The position numbers were made by a program, and so were the translations under genes. Below the pieces are notes generated by a model. The model searched no databases, had not been told where the DNA came from, and saw only the letters and a list, made by a program, of their open reading frames with translations. Below, piece by piece: positions 1 to 11,184 of a stretch of 64,000 bases of DNA (positions within the stretch are counted from its first letter, which is position 1; each line of letters begins with the position of its first letter). This stretch comes from Boesenbergia rotunda (lineage: Eukaryota > Streptophyta > Magnoliopsida > Zingiberales > Zingiberaceae), in NCBI GenBank assembly GCA_024364735.1, contig JAGFNQ010005392.1:383510-447509 (forward strand). Direction: 5' to 3'.

Positions 1-702
1 AAGTGATGGGAAGAAGAGGTAACTCCCAAAACCCCCCTTTAATAGCCCATTAAGGAGGCAAATGAAGAGTCTCTCCATGACTCTTCATCTTCTTCTATGC
101 CTTAACCAATATCCACTTCATTCCCTCCTAACAATACCTTGCTAGGTGAGTTGGTTAGTGCATACATGGTTGTACAAGAGGTCCAAGGTTCAATCCTTGG
201 CTCATGCACCTTTATTTTTATTTTATTTTTATTTCATTTATTTTATTATTTTTATTTTTTTAAATTCCGAAAATCCCCCTAAAATCACCCATAATTATGC
301 CAATATTCCTAAATAAAATTCTTTTATATTTATATTAATTTTACCTAATTTATATTAATTTTTACCTAATTAATACCCATTTTTGGAGCCCATTTAAAGC
401 TCATTAGTACCTAATTTCTCCATTAAAATAGAAAAATTAGGCTAAGACTTACCCATAATCATGCTAATATGCCTAATTAAATCCTATTTATATTTATACT
501 AATTATTACCGAAATCCACCTAAAATCATGGTACTAAAAAGCCCACATAAAGCCCATTAGTACTTAGTTTTCTCAATTTAAATGAGAAAACATGGATTTT
601 CTAGGCCAAAGTTCTCCTTAATATTTCTAGGTCCCTTGGAAAATTATTTAAACATGCTTAATATTTTAAGAAAATATTAAGAGAATTTTTCGGGTCATTA
701 CA
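1..702 (-). repeat. 3' LTR of Tekay-1 (partial)
   Basis: Non-coding, AT-rich. It aligns by eye with 14121-14778, the matching part of the 5' LTR: both have the GGTAACTCCC stretch, the tRNA-like block and the repeated 'aagcccat...attagtact' segments. It ends TTACA at 702, directly joined to RNase H coding sequence. Confidence 0.88.
142..200 (+). promoter_or_regulatory. tRNA-like A box / B box unit in Tekay-1 3' LTR
   Basis: An A-box-like stretch (142-161, ...GAGTTGGTTAGTGC) is followed by a T-arm-like hairpin at 183-200 (CCAAGG, 6-nt loop TTCAAT, CCTTGG) and then T-rich sequence. It is antisense to the element. The better preserved copy is at 14244-14303. Confidence 0.55.
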
Positions 703-2777
703 TCCAGATCATGAGTGGGGTAATTCTGTTTATATTCCTTGAGTTGTCTAGAGGCATAGGCAATAACTTTTTCATTCTGCATAAGTACAGCTCCAAGTCC
801 TAGTTTGGAGGCATCGCTATACATGTCAAACCTCTGATTACATTCTGGAAGGGTAAGGATTGGTACACTTGTGAGTCTCCTTTTTAGTTCCAAGAAACTC
901 TTTTCACAGTCTTCCGTCCATTCATACTTATTATCCTTCCGGGTGAGAGCCGTTAAAGGGGCTGCGATCCTCGAGAAATCCTCTACAAATTTTCTGTAAT
1001 AGCCTGCCAACCCCAGAAAACTTCTGATCTCACTGGCGTTCTTCGGCCGACTCCAGTTATTCACAACTTCAACCTTCATTGGATCTACCATAACCCCGTC
1101 TTTAGAAATAATATGGCCTAAAAAGCCCACTTGGTCGAGCCTGAACTCACATTTGGAAAATTTCGCGTATAGTTGCTTTTCCCGAAGAATCTCTAATACT
1201 ATCTTCAGGTGCTCAGTGTGCTCTTCTTGGGTCCTCGAATAAATAAGGATATCGTCGATGAAGACGATCACAAATTTGTCGAGGAACGACGAGAACACCC
1301 GATTCATAAGGTCCATAAACATAGCAGGAGCATTCGTCACGCCGAATGGCATAACAACAAACTCAAAGTGCCCGTACCTTGTTCGGAAAGCCGTCTTCGG
1401 AATATCCTCCTGTTTTACCCTAACTTGATGATACCCAGACCTCAAATCAATTTTTGAGAAAATAGTGGCTCCCTTTAATTGGTCAAACAGGTCATCTATC
1501 CTCGAAAGGGGATACCTGTTCTTGATAGTTACGTTGTTCAACGCTCGATAATCTATGCACATGCGCATAGATCTGTCTTTCTTCTTCACAAACAGTACTG
1601 GAGCTCCCCATGGGGAATGGCTAGGGCGAATAAATCTCTTATCTAGCAACTCCTGTAGCTGTTCCTGAAGTTCCTTCAATTCAACCGGCGCCATACGGTA
1701 AGGTGCCTTGGAGATCGGGTTAATACCAGGAATTAATTCGATCTCAAATTCCACTTCTCTATCAGGAGCTAATCCTGGTAACTCATCTGGAAAAACCTCT
1801 GGGTAATCACATACCACCCGGACATCTTCCGGCTTCCGATTCTTCACTTGACTGGCATCAACCACATATGCTAGAAATCCAGTACATCCTTTGTCTAACA
1901 TTTTCTGAGCTTGGAGAGTTGATAAATATTTCCCGGTTCTTTTCCTTGGCTCTCCGATGAATTCGAACATAGAACTTGCCTCAGGTCGAAAAACCACCTT
2001 TCGTTTACGGCACTCATATTTACCCAGGAAATCCATTCCCATTATAACATCATAATCTTTCATGTCGAGTACTATCATATCGCAGTAAAGTTCCCTTTCT
2101 GCAATTCCGACTGGCACCGCACATAGCACATGAGTGGATGTCATTATTTCCCCCGAGGGTAGGGTCGTTAAGAACCTGCAGTCTAACACTCGCGGAAGCC
2201 TATCTATCTTCTTGGTAAAGGGCACCGAAATGAACGAGTGCGTTGCCCCAGTATCAAATAATGCAGTAGCATACTGACTGGAAATAAGTATCTGACCTGT
2301 GACAACCGTAGAAGCTTCCGCAGCGTCCTCCTTGGTAACTGAGAAAACCCTAGCATTTGTCACTGTTGGGGAGGCTTCCAACATCAGGGTCCCTTCCAGC
2401 TCGGCTGGCATATAGTGCAACTTCGCTGGTGCACCCTGGTACTGAGCTAGTGGTTGGGGTGGGGCCTGGTTCTTTGTAGGACAATAAGCTGCCATATGTC
2501 CTTCCACACCACAGGTGAAACACCGGTTCGTACCCTTGCGGCATTCCCCGGAGTGATTCTTCCCGCATGTCGCGCATGGGGAAAACTTGGTCTGTTTATT
2601 TGCTGGGCCCCCTTGAGAGTTGTTCCATGACTTCCGTTTACCGCCTTGATCCCCCTTCCCGCTAACGTGGTTGCTCTGGGACCTTTGTCCTCCTAAGCGA
2701 TCATTAACGGAAAGATCATTAAGGATAATGAGAGAAAGAATCGAGGATTCCGGTGTGAACTTGATTCTTACTTTCAT
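703..2777 (-). pseudogene. Tekay-1 pol remnant: zinc knuckles, protease, RT, RNase H start
   Basis: Reading from 2777 downwards, two CCHC-like zinc fingers (residues about 68-79 and 86-99) end the gag part. A retropepsin with Asp-Thr-Gly-Ala follows near residue 175. The reverse transcriptase has the SKIDLRSGYHQ block near 441 and catalytic FIDD at 506-509. The Tyr-Ser-Asp start of RNase H comes last. The product would be the Gypsy polyprotein that matures Gag, copies RNA to DNA and removes RNA. The frame runs into the LTR right after the sequence THDLD, so the RNase H core, integrase and chromodomain are deleted. The gag part above 2777 is in another frame. RT looks intact, but the element cannot integrate by itself. 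Confidence 0.88.
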
Positions 2778-3576
2778 TCATCGCCTTCCGTTGCTGATTG
2801 ATATTGTTCAGATAGTGCTCAGTGAGTAGGGCACTACTAAACAGTTCCTCGGCGGTCTGGGGTCTGCTAACTCCGCCAGCCACATTCAGAGCTATTTCAG
2901 GCCGCAACATTCTTAGCATAAGTCGGACCCTCTCTTTCTCAGTACGGACCAACTCAGGGCACAGTCGAGCCAGTCGATTGAATTTCTTCACGGCCTCATT
3001 GACCGAGAGATCGCCCTGCCGGAATTCCGTGAATTCGTCGTAGTGTTTGTTCGTGACCCGCATGTTGAAGAATTCTTCAAAAAACTCTGCTTCGAAATCT
3101 GCCCACGCCATCTGGTCCACCGGTCTCTTGGCCTTAACCCTTTCCCACCACATTCTGACATCCCCAGATAGGAAGAATGACGCACACTTGATCTTCTCAT
3201 GCTCAGGCCAGTCCAGCAGCTCCAGGGTACTTTCCATCATCTTGAACCATGCCTGGGCGTCCCAAGGTTCGCCAGCACCCGAGAAATTCTCCGGTTTCAG
3301 CCTTAACCACTGGATCAGGTAAGCCTCTTGTCGTGCCACAGTGGTCGAGCCCGGCGGAGGGGTGTGCGTAACCGTAGGCGCCACAGGTATAGCAGTCTGG
3401 TTCACTGGTGGAGTAGTAGAATTTTCCTGTTGGTTCATCAAGGTATTAATAGTCTGCTGCTGCTCGGTGACTTGGCGCTGAAGTTGGGTCACTAATTGCA
3501 TCAGATCAGGCGATGGGGTTGCCTCATTAAGTCGGTTACTCTGTCTTCTAGCCATGTTTTTCTTCACCAAAGACAA
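2719..3576 (-). pseudogene. Tekay-1 gag (capsid) N-terminal part
   Basis: Gypsy-type capsid protein. A glutamine-rich coiled stretch (LQRQVTEQQQTINTL) lies near residues 30-47. The retrotransposon gag domain follows, with Trp-Trp-Glu-Arg after ...ARMW-like sequence, EFFNMRVTNKHYDEF and LARLCPELVRTEKERVRLML. An in-frame ATG at 3555 (MARRQSNRLNE) is the likely true start because the same word begins the other Tekay copies. The frame ends in a stop near 2719 after NQVHTGILDSF, and the zinc-knuckle part continues in another frame: a frameshift of old copies, not a programmed one, since the array copy at 45266-47815 reads through. Gag would coat the genomic RNA in cytoplasmic particles. Confidence 0.85.
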
Positions 3577-3827
3577 GTATGGTCAATATCAGTTTCTTTT
3601 CTACCCCTATATTATTCTAAATATTTAATTCCTAAAAGAAGATAAAGTATCATTCATCGTTACATATCCTAAAGTACTTTTCATCCTAACTATCGTTCAT
3701 ACTTGCATATCCTAAAATCATAAAACAACTTACTACTATAAGATATGTAAAGAGGTACTTACTTGGAAGCGGCAGGAAGAGGGCTTGATGTGTGTGTAGT
3801 GAGATGGTAACCGCTCTGATACCAACC
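3577..3827 (-). promoter_or_regulatory. Tekay-1 leader with primer binding site at 3813-3824
   Basis: Untranslated leader between LTR and gag. On the minus strand TGGTATCAGAGC (3824-3813) matches the 3' end of initiator-Met tRNA, three bases from the LTR end at 3828. This fixes the orientation of the element. Confidence 0.9.
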
Positions 3828-6672
3828 TGTAATGCCCGCTTTTTTTTTTCTTTTCATAAAGCAACGTTACGTTAACATACTTAGGGCATGCAGACATCAT
3901 AAGGCAGCGGAATAACTTTATTCTTACACATACATGCCCTACTACCATTCTTAACATAATGACATGGAAACTTGGCATATTGACTTCATACTTAAGCATC
4001 ATATCATGTCATACTTAACATCACCTCATAGAGTTCCATAAGTCATTATTCAAGCATTCAAGCATATAAGTAACCAAAGTAAAGTTCTAGCATAAACGGT
4101 AAACATATGGTTTCCTGGGCCAAGTCACTACCACACACATGCGTTCTTGCCCTCCTGCTGCTTCCTCATTGTCCCCGTGAATGATCTGCGGTATAAGAAA
4201 ATAAGACTATAAGCACACAGGCTTAGTAAGACTCTTTCCTACTCACAAAAATCATTCATCATCTCATAATGAGCATATGAAACATTAACATACTTGGTGC
4301 TCTACTCAGAACATAACAACTTGAATCACTTATCATATACTTGACATGGCATGAACATAAACATAAGTGAACATTCCTAGCATGGCATGAGACATGGCAT
4401 AAACGTAAACATAGTAAACATTCTAAGCATGGCATGCTACATGGCATAAACATAAACATAATAAACATTCCTAGCATGGCATAATACATGGTATAACCAT
4501 AACATAATAAACATTCTTAACATGGTATAATACATGGTATAAACATGTCTATAAGGTGTAAACCAACCTGTATGGCATAAACATAGGCATACTTCCTCTC
4601 ATAGCATATGAGCATCTTCTTAACATAATCATGACATAGATCATTTACTCTCGTGCATATTTCTTAACATGAAGCGTAAGCATAAAATCTTATTAGCATA
4701 GCATAATGCATAACATGAATGAATGCATGAGCGGAATGCATATACATAAGGATGCTTAACTTTTTAAAAACATACTTTTAAATGTTTAAACATAATCATC
4801 ATATCATTGGGGTCCCCGGCTTGTACCACATACATACATCATAAGCACACATCCCTAGCAAATCCGAGGTAGCGAGCCCCGACCTACTAGGGTAAGGACA
4901 ACATAGTCGGTAGTCCCCGAACCGAGGCGTTCTTAAGGAGCTCATCCCTGTTGCACAGCTCCGGTAGTGCCAGAACCGTGGACAGCATAATCGGTAGTCC
5001 ATAACCGGGGCGTTCTTAAGTTGCCCATCCCTTGGACCTATACTTCGGTCCGGTACAAGCCCATTCATAAAGTAAAATACTTTACATGTTTCATCATTCA
5101 GAAGACATTCATAGCATAACCATGTTACATAAAGCATGACTTAACACATGTTTGTCCTTTCATTATTCATACTTATTGCATAACATCATGATGCCTGGAA
5201 GGCATGAGCATTATCTTCATTCATAAACATGGTATGCATCTTCCTTCATAAACATGGCATACATCTTTATCCATTTAACATGGCATGCCTCATTCTTATC
5301 ATGAACATAAACATAACATACTTATCATGACATCGTTCTTATCATGAACATAAACCTAACATACTTATCATGGCATCATTCTTATCATGAACGTAAACCT
5401 AACATACTTATAATGACATCATTCTTATCATGAACATACACAATAACATAGCATGGTTCTTAACATAACATGAGCATATAACATAGCATGGTTCTCAACA
5501 TAACATAAGCATACATAGGTAGGACTTCCATAAACATGCTACCTACTATCCAAGCGCATGGCATAGAATATAAGACATTCATAAATAACCCTATTAAGCA
5601 TGACATCCAATCATAAACATACAAACATAAAACATGGTGCTTGAGGTTAGGGTTATAGGTAACTTAATTTCTACCACATGCTTGAACCTATATATATACT
5701 TCATAATAAGCATAAACCATGATTCTTCAAACCCTAACTCCACCCCAAACCCTAGATACATGGCTTGGCCGAATCCTATAAGGTGGAGTTCCATCAATTC
5801 CATAAACATGTAAGATAGCATAAGGTAAAGGAACAACCATACCTTATCCATAAGACCATAGGAAGCCATTAGGGCTCATGATTAGGGTTAACCCTAACCT
5901 TTAGCCCTCCTTCCTAGGGCTGACCGAAACCTATAAGGGCATGGGTGCATGGAAAAATTCCATTAAGATCCCCAATCAACCATTAAACATCAACCATACC
6001 ATACCATAGGGGCCATTAGGGCCCTTACTTGAGGAAAGCCCTGACTTTTGCCCTACTATCCAACTTGGTCGAAACTTGTGGGGTCACAAAGCCTTGTAAA
6101 AGTTCACATAAGTCACCCTCAATCCCCCTTATATCATGATAATACACAAAACACATGCTTGAGAGTTTAGATTCAACCCTACCCATGGGTTCATGGGATT
6201 GGCCGAAACCCTAGGGGATCCTAGGGTACCCCAAAAATTCTCAAAAATTATATTTAATCTCTAAACATCATGAGAGCACATTAGAAAACATGATGAAGAT
6301 TTTTAGCATCATCATGGACCCAAAAATCCTAGTGGCCGAAACCTAGGTTGGGGTTCATGCCTTCTTTCCTTTTTTTCCAACATAAAATCTCAAACAACTT
6401 CATATTATGCTAAAATACAAAAGGAACTATTATACCACAGGTGATGGAGTCTTACCTTGGTTAATCTTGATTTTTAGACCTTAAAAGAGAAGGAAATTGT
6501 AAAGCCCTTGGACACTTGAACCCCCTTGCCCTTGTAGCCTTGGGAAACCTTTAGATCTTGGTGATGAGACCTTCTTGTAGAGCTTTTCCAATGGAGAACC
6601 TCTCTTGTGGTGTTCGGCTAGAATGAGGAAGGAGGAGGAAAGAAAGTGCAATTGATGGAAGGAAGAACGTAA
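3828..6672 (-). repeat. 5' LTR of Tekay-1, U5 side
   Basis: Non-coding LTR sequence of about 2.8 kb starting TGTAATGCCCGC. It holds many short repeats of the type 'aacataaacat' and 'catggcat' (about 4260-5540). It also has two GGTAGTCC...CCGAGGCGTTCTTAAG blocks (about 4910-5030) and several copies of 'tggccgaaacc' and 'aaccctaa' (5640-6350). It is cut at 6672 by element B; the remaining U3 part is 14121-14778. No gene is seen. Confidence 0.88.
6668..6672. other. Target site duplication of element B, left copy (imperfect)
   Basis: CGTAA here and GGTAA at 14121-14125 flank element B: four of five bases match. Confidence 0.6.
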
Positions 6673-7179
6673 TGTAGGACCGGTGCCGTCGATAGAGGGG
6701 GGGGGGGTGAATATCGACCGTGAAAATCTTTCGTGGAAATCTCGTAATACTTTCGTTCTAGACTCAGAGTATTAGTTGCACAGCGGAAAATAAATAGAAC
6801 GAAAAGAAACCAGACAGTGACACAGCGGATTTTTACTTGGTTCCCGACCCCCCAGGGTCAGTACATCCAAGGTCTATGCACGGCAACGCCCGTCCACTAT
6901 TGGTCTCCTTTCCGGACTTTCCGGAGGCGGAGAAACCTGACTTACAGTGCAATTTTACAATCAAAATATAGAAAATAAAGTGCGGAATAAGTAAAAGCGA
7001 ACCGAACAAAAATTCTGAAACTCGGTCGATCTGAACCTCCGAAGTGCCGCGCACTTCCTTCTGGAGCCTCCCGGTCGTAGAGCCTCATTTCTATCGTGTT
7101 GTCGTCGGTCAGAATGATCAGAATCGCTCTGGAATGTTGTGTCTGAAGCAGAGGGGTCGAAGCCCTTATATATGCCTCC

Positions 7180-7475
7180 TGGGGGCGCCCCGGAAGACTC
7201 GGTTAAACCTTATCCTTGCGCCTACCTCGCCGTAGGTGATAAGATCATTGACCAGGGCGCCCCGGACGCTCCGGGCGCCCCCGTGAGGGCTTATCCTGTG
7301 TTCTGACTTCGAAACAGCAAAACATCTACGAATCCGGGCGCCCCGGACGCTCTGGGCGCCCCGGTTGACACCTGTTCTGCATGCTTCTGTTAACTGCTTG
7401 TTTAGTACTTCCTGGGGGTGCCCCCCTTGCTGGGGGCGCCCTGGTTGCATGGGGGCGCCCCCCTTAAGGCCTGCC
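7180..7475. repeat. GGGCGCCC palindrome cluster in U3 of element B
   Basis: GC-rich self-complementary words (GGGGGCGCCCC, GGGCGCCCCGGA...TCCGGGCGCCC) recur about eight times in 300 bases directly upstream of the TATA-like box as read on the minus strand. The matching cluster in the other LTR is at 12880-13165. Confidence 0.85.
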
Positions 7476-7794
7476 AACCATGCTTTTTACCCTGCTTTGC
7501 CTCCGGTTCTTGATACCTACAAGATACACAAACACAAAGCATAGATACATATAATGTTAGCCTTAAGGACTTGGTTCGGACTTCGGATTTGCACGAAACC
7601 CTAGGTCGAACCGGCACGAGTTTCTATCCCCGAGAACTCGCCCTTCACCTACTCCTTTCAGGAGACGGTTGCCACCCAGTCCTTCGGGTGGACTTTTACT
7701 TAACTTCCGATACTCCCGGACCTCGAGACGCCCAAACCCTGACCCGTCTCTACTCCTGTCCTTGGTCATCGCTCAGCTAAGTTGCACAGTCCCT

Positions 7795-8300
7795 CAGACC
7801 AAGACTTCATTCCCTAGCAATCCTTTGCCAGGTGCCTAGCAGCCCTTCGCCAGGTCTTCTTTCCCTAGCAGTCCTTCGCTAGGTGCCTAGCAGCCCTTCG
7901 CTAGGTCTTCTTTCCCTAGCAGTCCTTCGCCAGGTGCCTAGCAACCCTTCACTAGGTCTTCTATGCCTAGCATCCCTTCGCTAGGTGCCTAGAAACCCTT
8001 CGCTAGGTCTTCTTTCCCTAGCAGTTCTTCGCTAGGTGCCTAGCAGCCCTTCGCTAGGTCTTCTTTCCCTAGCAGTCCTTCGCCAGGTGCCTAGCAGCCC
8101 TTCGCTAGGTCTTCTATGCCTAGCATCCCTTCGCTAGGTGCCTAGCAGCCCTTCGCTAGGTCTTGGGGTTCCGATACCTAGCAGTCCTTCACTAGGTGCC
8201 TAGCAGCCCTTCGCTAGGTCTTAGGGTTTCGATACCTAGCAGTCCTTCGCTAGGTGCCTAGCAGCCCTTCGCTAGGTTTTAGGGTTTCGATACCTAAGTT
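7795..8300. repeat. Hairpin minisatellite in U3 of element B (left LTR)
   Basis: About ten tandem units of roughly 49 bases. Each has one or two stem-loops with arms CCTAGC and GCTAGG around an 8-nt loop (e.g. AGCCCTTC). Some units carry A/C mismatches in the stem. Confidence 0.9.
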
Positions 8301-8435
8301 AACTAGGATATTTCTTCAACTTTGGTTACTTCTTTCTTACTCCCCTTTGTCTGTTCACTGTATCACTGACTTAAGTGTATTGTCAAACATTAAAACACTT
8401 AAAGAGGAATATCATTGATGCAACTTGCACCAACA

Positions 8436-8449
8436 ATCTCCCCCTTTTT
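8436..8449 (-). promoter_or_regulatory. Polypurine tract of element B
   Basis: On the minus strand AAAAAGGGGGAGAT directly precedes the 3' LTR; it would prime plus-strand DNA synthesis. Confidence 0.88.
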
Positions 8450-8939
8450 GATGTTTGACAATAACTTAAGTTAGATTGGTTTAAGGTGCTAACTTACCAT
8501 CCTTGGGATCAAACTAAAACATGACCTTAGTTTTGTAAAACATTTTGATCAAATGGTCCTTTAGTAAGAATCCAAAAAAAATTCTAACTTAAGCACACCT
8601 CTCCCCCTTTGTCATACATCAAAAAACAGAAATACTTGCGCCAACAAGGAGAGTATTTTGAAAATACTTAGTATAAAATTTTAAAAACATAGCATAAAAC
8701 TAATACTTAAGTATTATGAGCTCAGAAAACTTTAGACAATATTTTGAGAAAATGTCGAATTTTTGAAGGTACAAATATTTTGAAGGATGATCTTTGAAGC
8801 ATGTCAGTACTTGCAAAATGTAAGTTATTTTTGAAGAAAGATCAGATTTTGAAAGATAATAAGTAATTTTTTGAAAAATATAAGTACCTTTGAAAAATGT
8901 ATTGAGTTTTTGAAAACTAGGTACTTTTGAAAAATACAT

Positions 8940-8940
<1 letters not shown>

Positions 8941-8978
<38 letters not shown>
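8941..8978. repeat. (AT)n microsatellite
   Basis: About 19 uninterrupted AT dinucleotides. Confidence 0.95.
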
Positions 8979-8982
<4 letters not shown>

Positions 8983-9009
8983 TTAAGTACTTTTGAAAGA
9001 ATATTAGAC

Positions 9010-10167
9010 TTTACTTGGTTTATTTTCCAGTCTGATACCATCCTGGGAAACCTTGTTGACTACAAGGACATTTCCTAAGTGTCCTGGAAATTTTTCAACC
9101 CAAGTAAATATTATTTCAAAAATTTCATAAGTTACAAAATAATAGGATGTAAGTTAGTTTTGAAAATGTAAAGATTTTAAAGTCATAATACTTGATGTGG
9201 TTTATCTTCCAGTCTGACACAATCATAGGAAACCTTGTTGACTACAAGGATATTTTCCTAAGTATCCTGAAGGATTTTTCAAACTCAAGATATTATTTTA
9301 AATTGATAAAAAAACTAGATGAATTTTTGAAAATAAAAAAAATTTAATAAAAAATTGATAGCATTTTAAAATAATACTTATGTTTTCAATAGGATTTGAA
9401 AATATCGCGCATGAAAACATTTGAGATATTCAATAATTCTTTTAATTTGATCTCTCCCTAAACTTGACCTAGTCCTGGGAAGCTTGTTGACCACAAGTAC
9501 TCTTCCTCTAAGTCTTAAGATTTGATTCAAATTAAAGAAATTATCTAATAATTTTAAAACAATTAATTAAACAAAATTAGTTCACAAGTTTGATTTATAC
9601 TCCCCCTAAAGTTGACACATCCTAGGAGTCCTTGTAGATTATGAAGTGGACTTTCCTCTGTGTCTTTAGGGTTTATCAAAATCAAACAAGATAGATAAAT
9701 TTTACAACATAAACCTTTTTCAAAAAATACAAGTGATAACGATTTAAAGCTCAGTTTTCGAAAAGTATTTTCAAATAATAGTAATTTTTACAGTGTAATT
9801 TTTGAAAAAAAAATGAAAAAAATACTCCCCCTGTATCCGATACCGTTTGACTCTATCTAAGTGCCTTAAGGAACTTTAGTGTTGTCCTAAGAGGCTTGTG
9901 TCTAATTGCGTGAGTCAAACAAATTTTGAAAAGATATAATTTTTAAAGAACGTATAATATGTATATTCAATCAGACAAGCATGAATTCCATAAAAACATT
10001 ATTATGTTGAAGCACTATTTTGAAAATATATTTTTAGGAAAATATTCTAACAATTTTGAAAAAGAATTTTGAAAAATATTTTTTAATTTATTAGTCCTTA
10101 ACATCTCACCCATTTTAGATGTATCAATACAACAAGCATGATTGTCTTATAGGTGTATTGTGAGATG
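9010..10167 (-). other. Series of six long hairpins with different but self-complementary stems
   Basis: Basal arms pair over 8-10 bases: 9010-9018 with 9100-9108 (TTTACTTGG); 9441-9450 with 9527-9536 (TTTAATTTGA); 9588-9596 with 9679-9687 (GTTTGATTT); 9845-9853 with 9912-9920 (GTTTGACTC); 10102-10109 with 10160-10167 (CATCTCAC). One more at about 9187-9292 has a single bulge. Several enclose a related core containing CCTGGGAA and CTTGTTGACTACAAGGA. The last one has a clear homologue after pol in SIRE-2 at 60206-60267. This may be a structured RNA region. Function unknown. Confidence 0.7.
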
Positions 10168-11184
10168 CTTGAATAATTTTTCTTAATTTATTATTAACTC
10201 TAAGATTTAATTGAAGCTTGTGTTAGATTTGAATTTGACAAGAAGTAACTTGAATTTGAATTTCAAAAATTGGTTTCCAGGTCTTGGCGAGGCACTAGGC
10301 CTTCTTTGGCCGCAGCCTTATGAGATCATCCACTCTTTCCTTGACAAAGCCTTTTAATGAAATTTCATTTTCAAAATTACTTTTTGAAAAATTCTGGTCT
10401 AACTAGTTTGGGTCTTGGATCGGTAGCTTCGGCTAGTTCCGCCAAGATGGCTTCCCTAACGTACTATCATCTCACCTCCACCCAATACTAGGTTGTTCAA
10501 GTTTCAATCACTCTTTTTCCTATAGCCGTTCTAAATTATGCATAAAATTTAAATATGAATGACATGTCATATATTAAAAAAAATAGCAAATGCATGTCAT
10601 GGCAGTTATGCATGAGTCAAACAATTCAAATAATTTTATTTAAGTTTCTAAAATGTATCAAATTCCTGATTTGATACATGTCGAGTGAACCCACGAATAT
10701 GTCAACCCACTTTGACATATTTAATGTTATTAATTTTAATTGTTATAGTTTGGGTAAAATTTTATTTTGGTTTGAGTTTAAGTTATTTAAGATTTTAGTT
10801 GAATTCAGGTTAATTAAGAATTGATTGAATTAGAAAATCAATTAATCAATTAAGAATTAATGAATTTAAGTATGAATTAAATTTAATTTAAATTAATTTC
10901 GAATTAACAAGGATTAATTTAATTTAATTTGAATTTAGATTTAATTTAATTTGAATTTGATTTAATTTAATTTAATTTGTATTAAGATTTAATTAAGATT
11001 TTAATTTGAATTTAATTAAGATTTAATTAAAATTTAATTTGAATTAATTTGAATTTAATTTGAACTTAATTTGAATTTAATTTGAATTAATTTGAATTTA
11101 AATTTGAATTTAATTAAGATTTAATTTGAATTTAATTTGAATTTAATTGAATTAATCTGAATTATTTAAGATTTAATTGAATTA

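Larger units (their letters stand above)
6673..8435 (-). repeat. 3' LTR of element B
   Basis: 1763 bases. On the minus strand the order from its start (8435) is: a minisatellite of CCTAGC-type hairpins (about 8300-7795), GC-rich palindromes (7475-7180), a TATA-like box (plus-strand CTTATATATG, 7165-7174), then R/U5. Open frames in here are repeat artefacts. Confidence 0.9.
8450..11184 (-). other. Non-coding 3' interior of element B
   Basis: 2.7 kb without a credible gene, very AT-rich. It holds an (AT)n run at 8941-8978, a series of long hairpins (9010-10167), and a stretch of decayed 'aatttaatttgaa' repeats at about 10730-11220. In SIRE elements the same position, between the last ORF and the 3' LTR, is also long and non-coding. 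Confidence 0.8.

Noticed and set aside
142..210. A functional tRNA gene
   Set aside because: A and B boxes are present, but no acceptor or anticodon stem can be paired.
1209..1457. Plus-strand open frames opposite Tekay pol (also 2822-3043, 47061-47282, 54314-54535)
   Set aside because: Shadow frames of the gag/pol genes on the minus strand; they recur only because the coding strand is conserved.
2719..2777. Programmed frameshift between gag and pol in Tekay-1
   Set aside because: The array copy at 45266-47815 is a single frame over the same place, so the shift in Tekay-1 is a mutation.
6250..6365. AACCCTAA-like words in Tekay LTRs (also near 42710, 49987, 57252), possible interstitial telomere repeats
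   Set aside because: Isolated, irregular words, not a (TTTAGGG)n tract; part of the LTR in all copies.
7795..8300. Regular repeats with near-constant spacing, resembling a CRISPR array
   Set aside because: Spacers are as repetitive as the repeats, the unit lies in both LTRs of a plant retroelement, and there are no cas genes.
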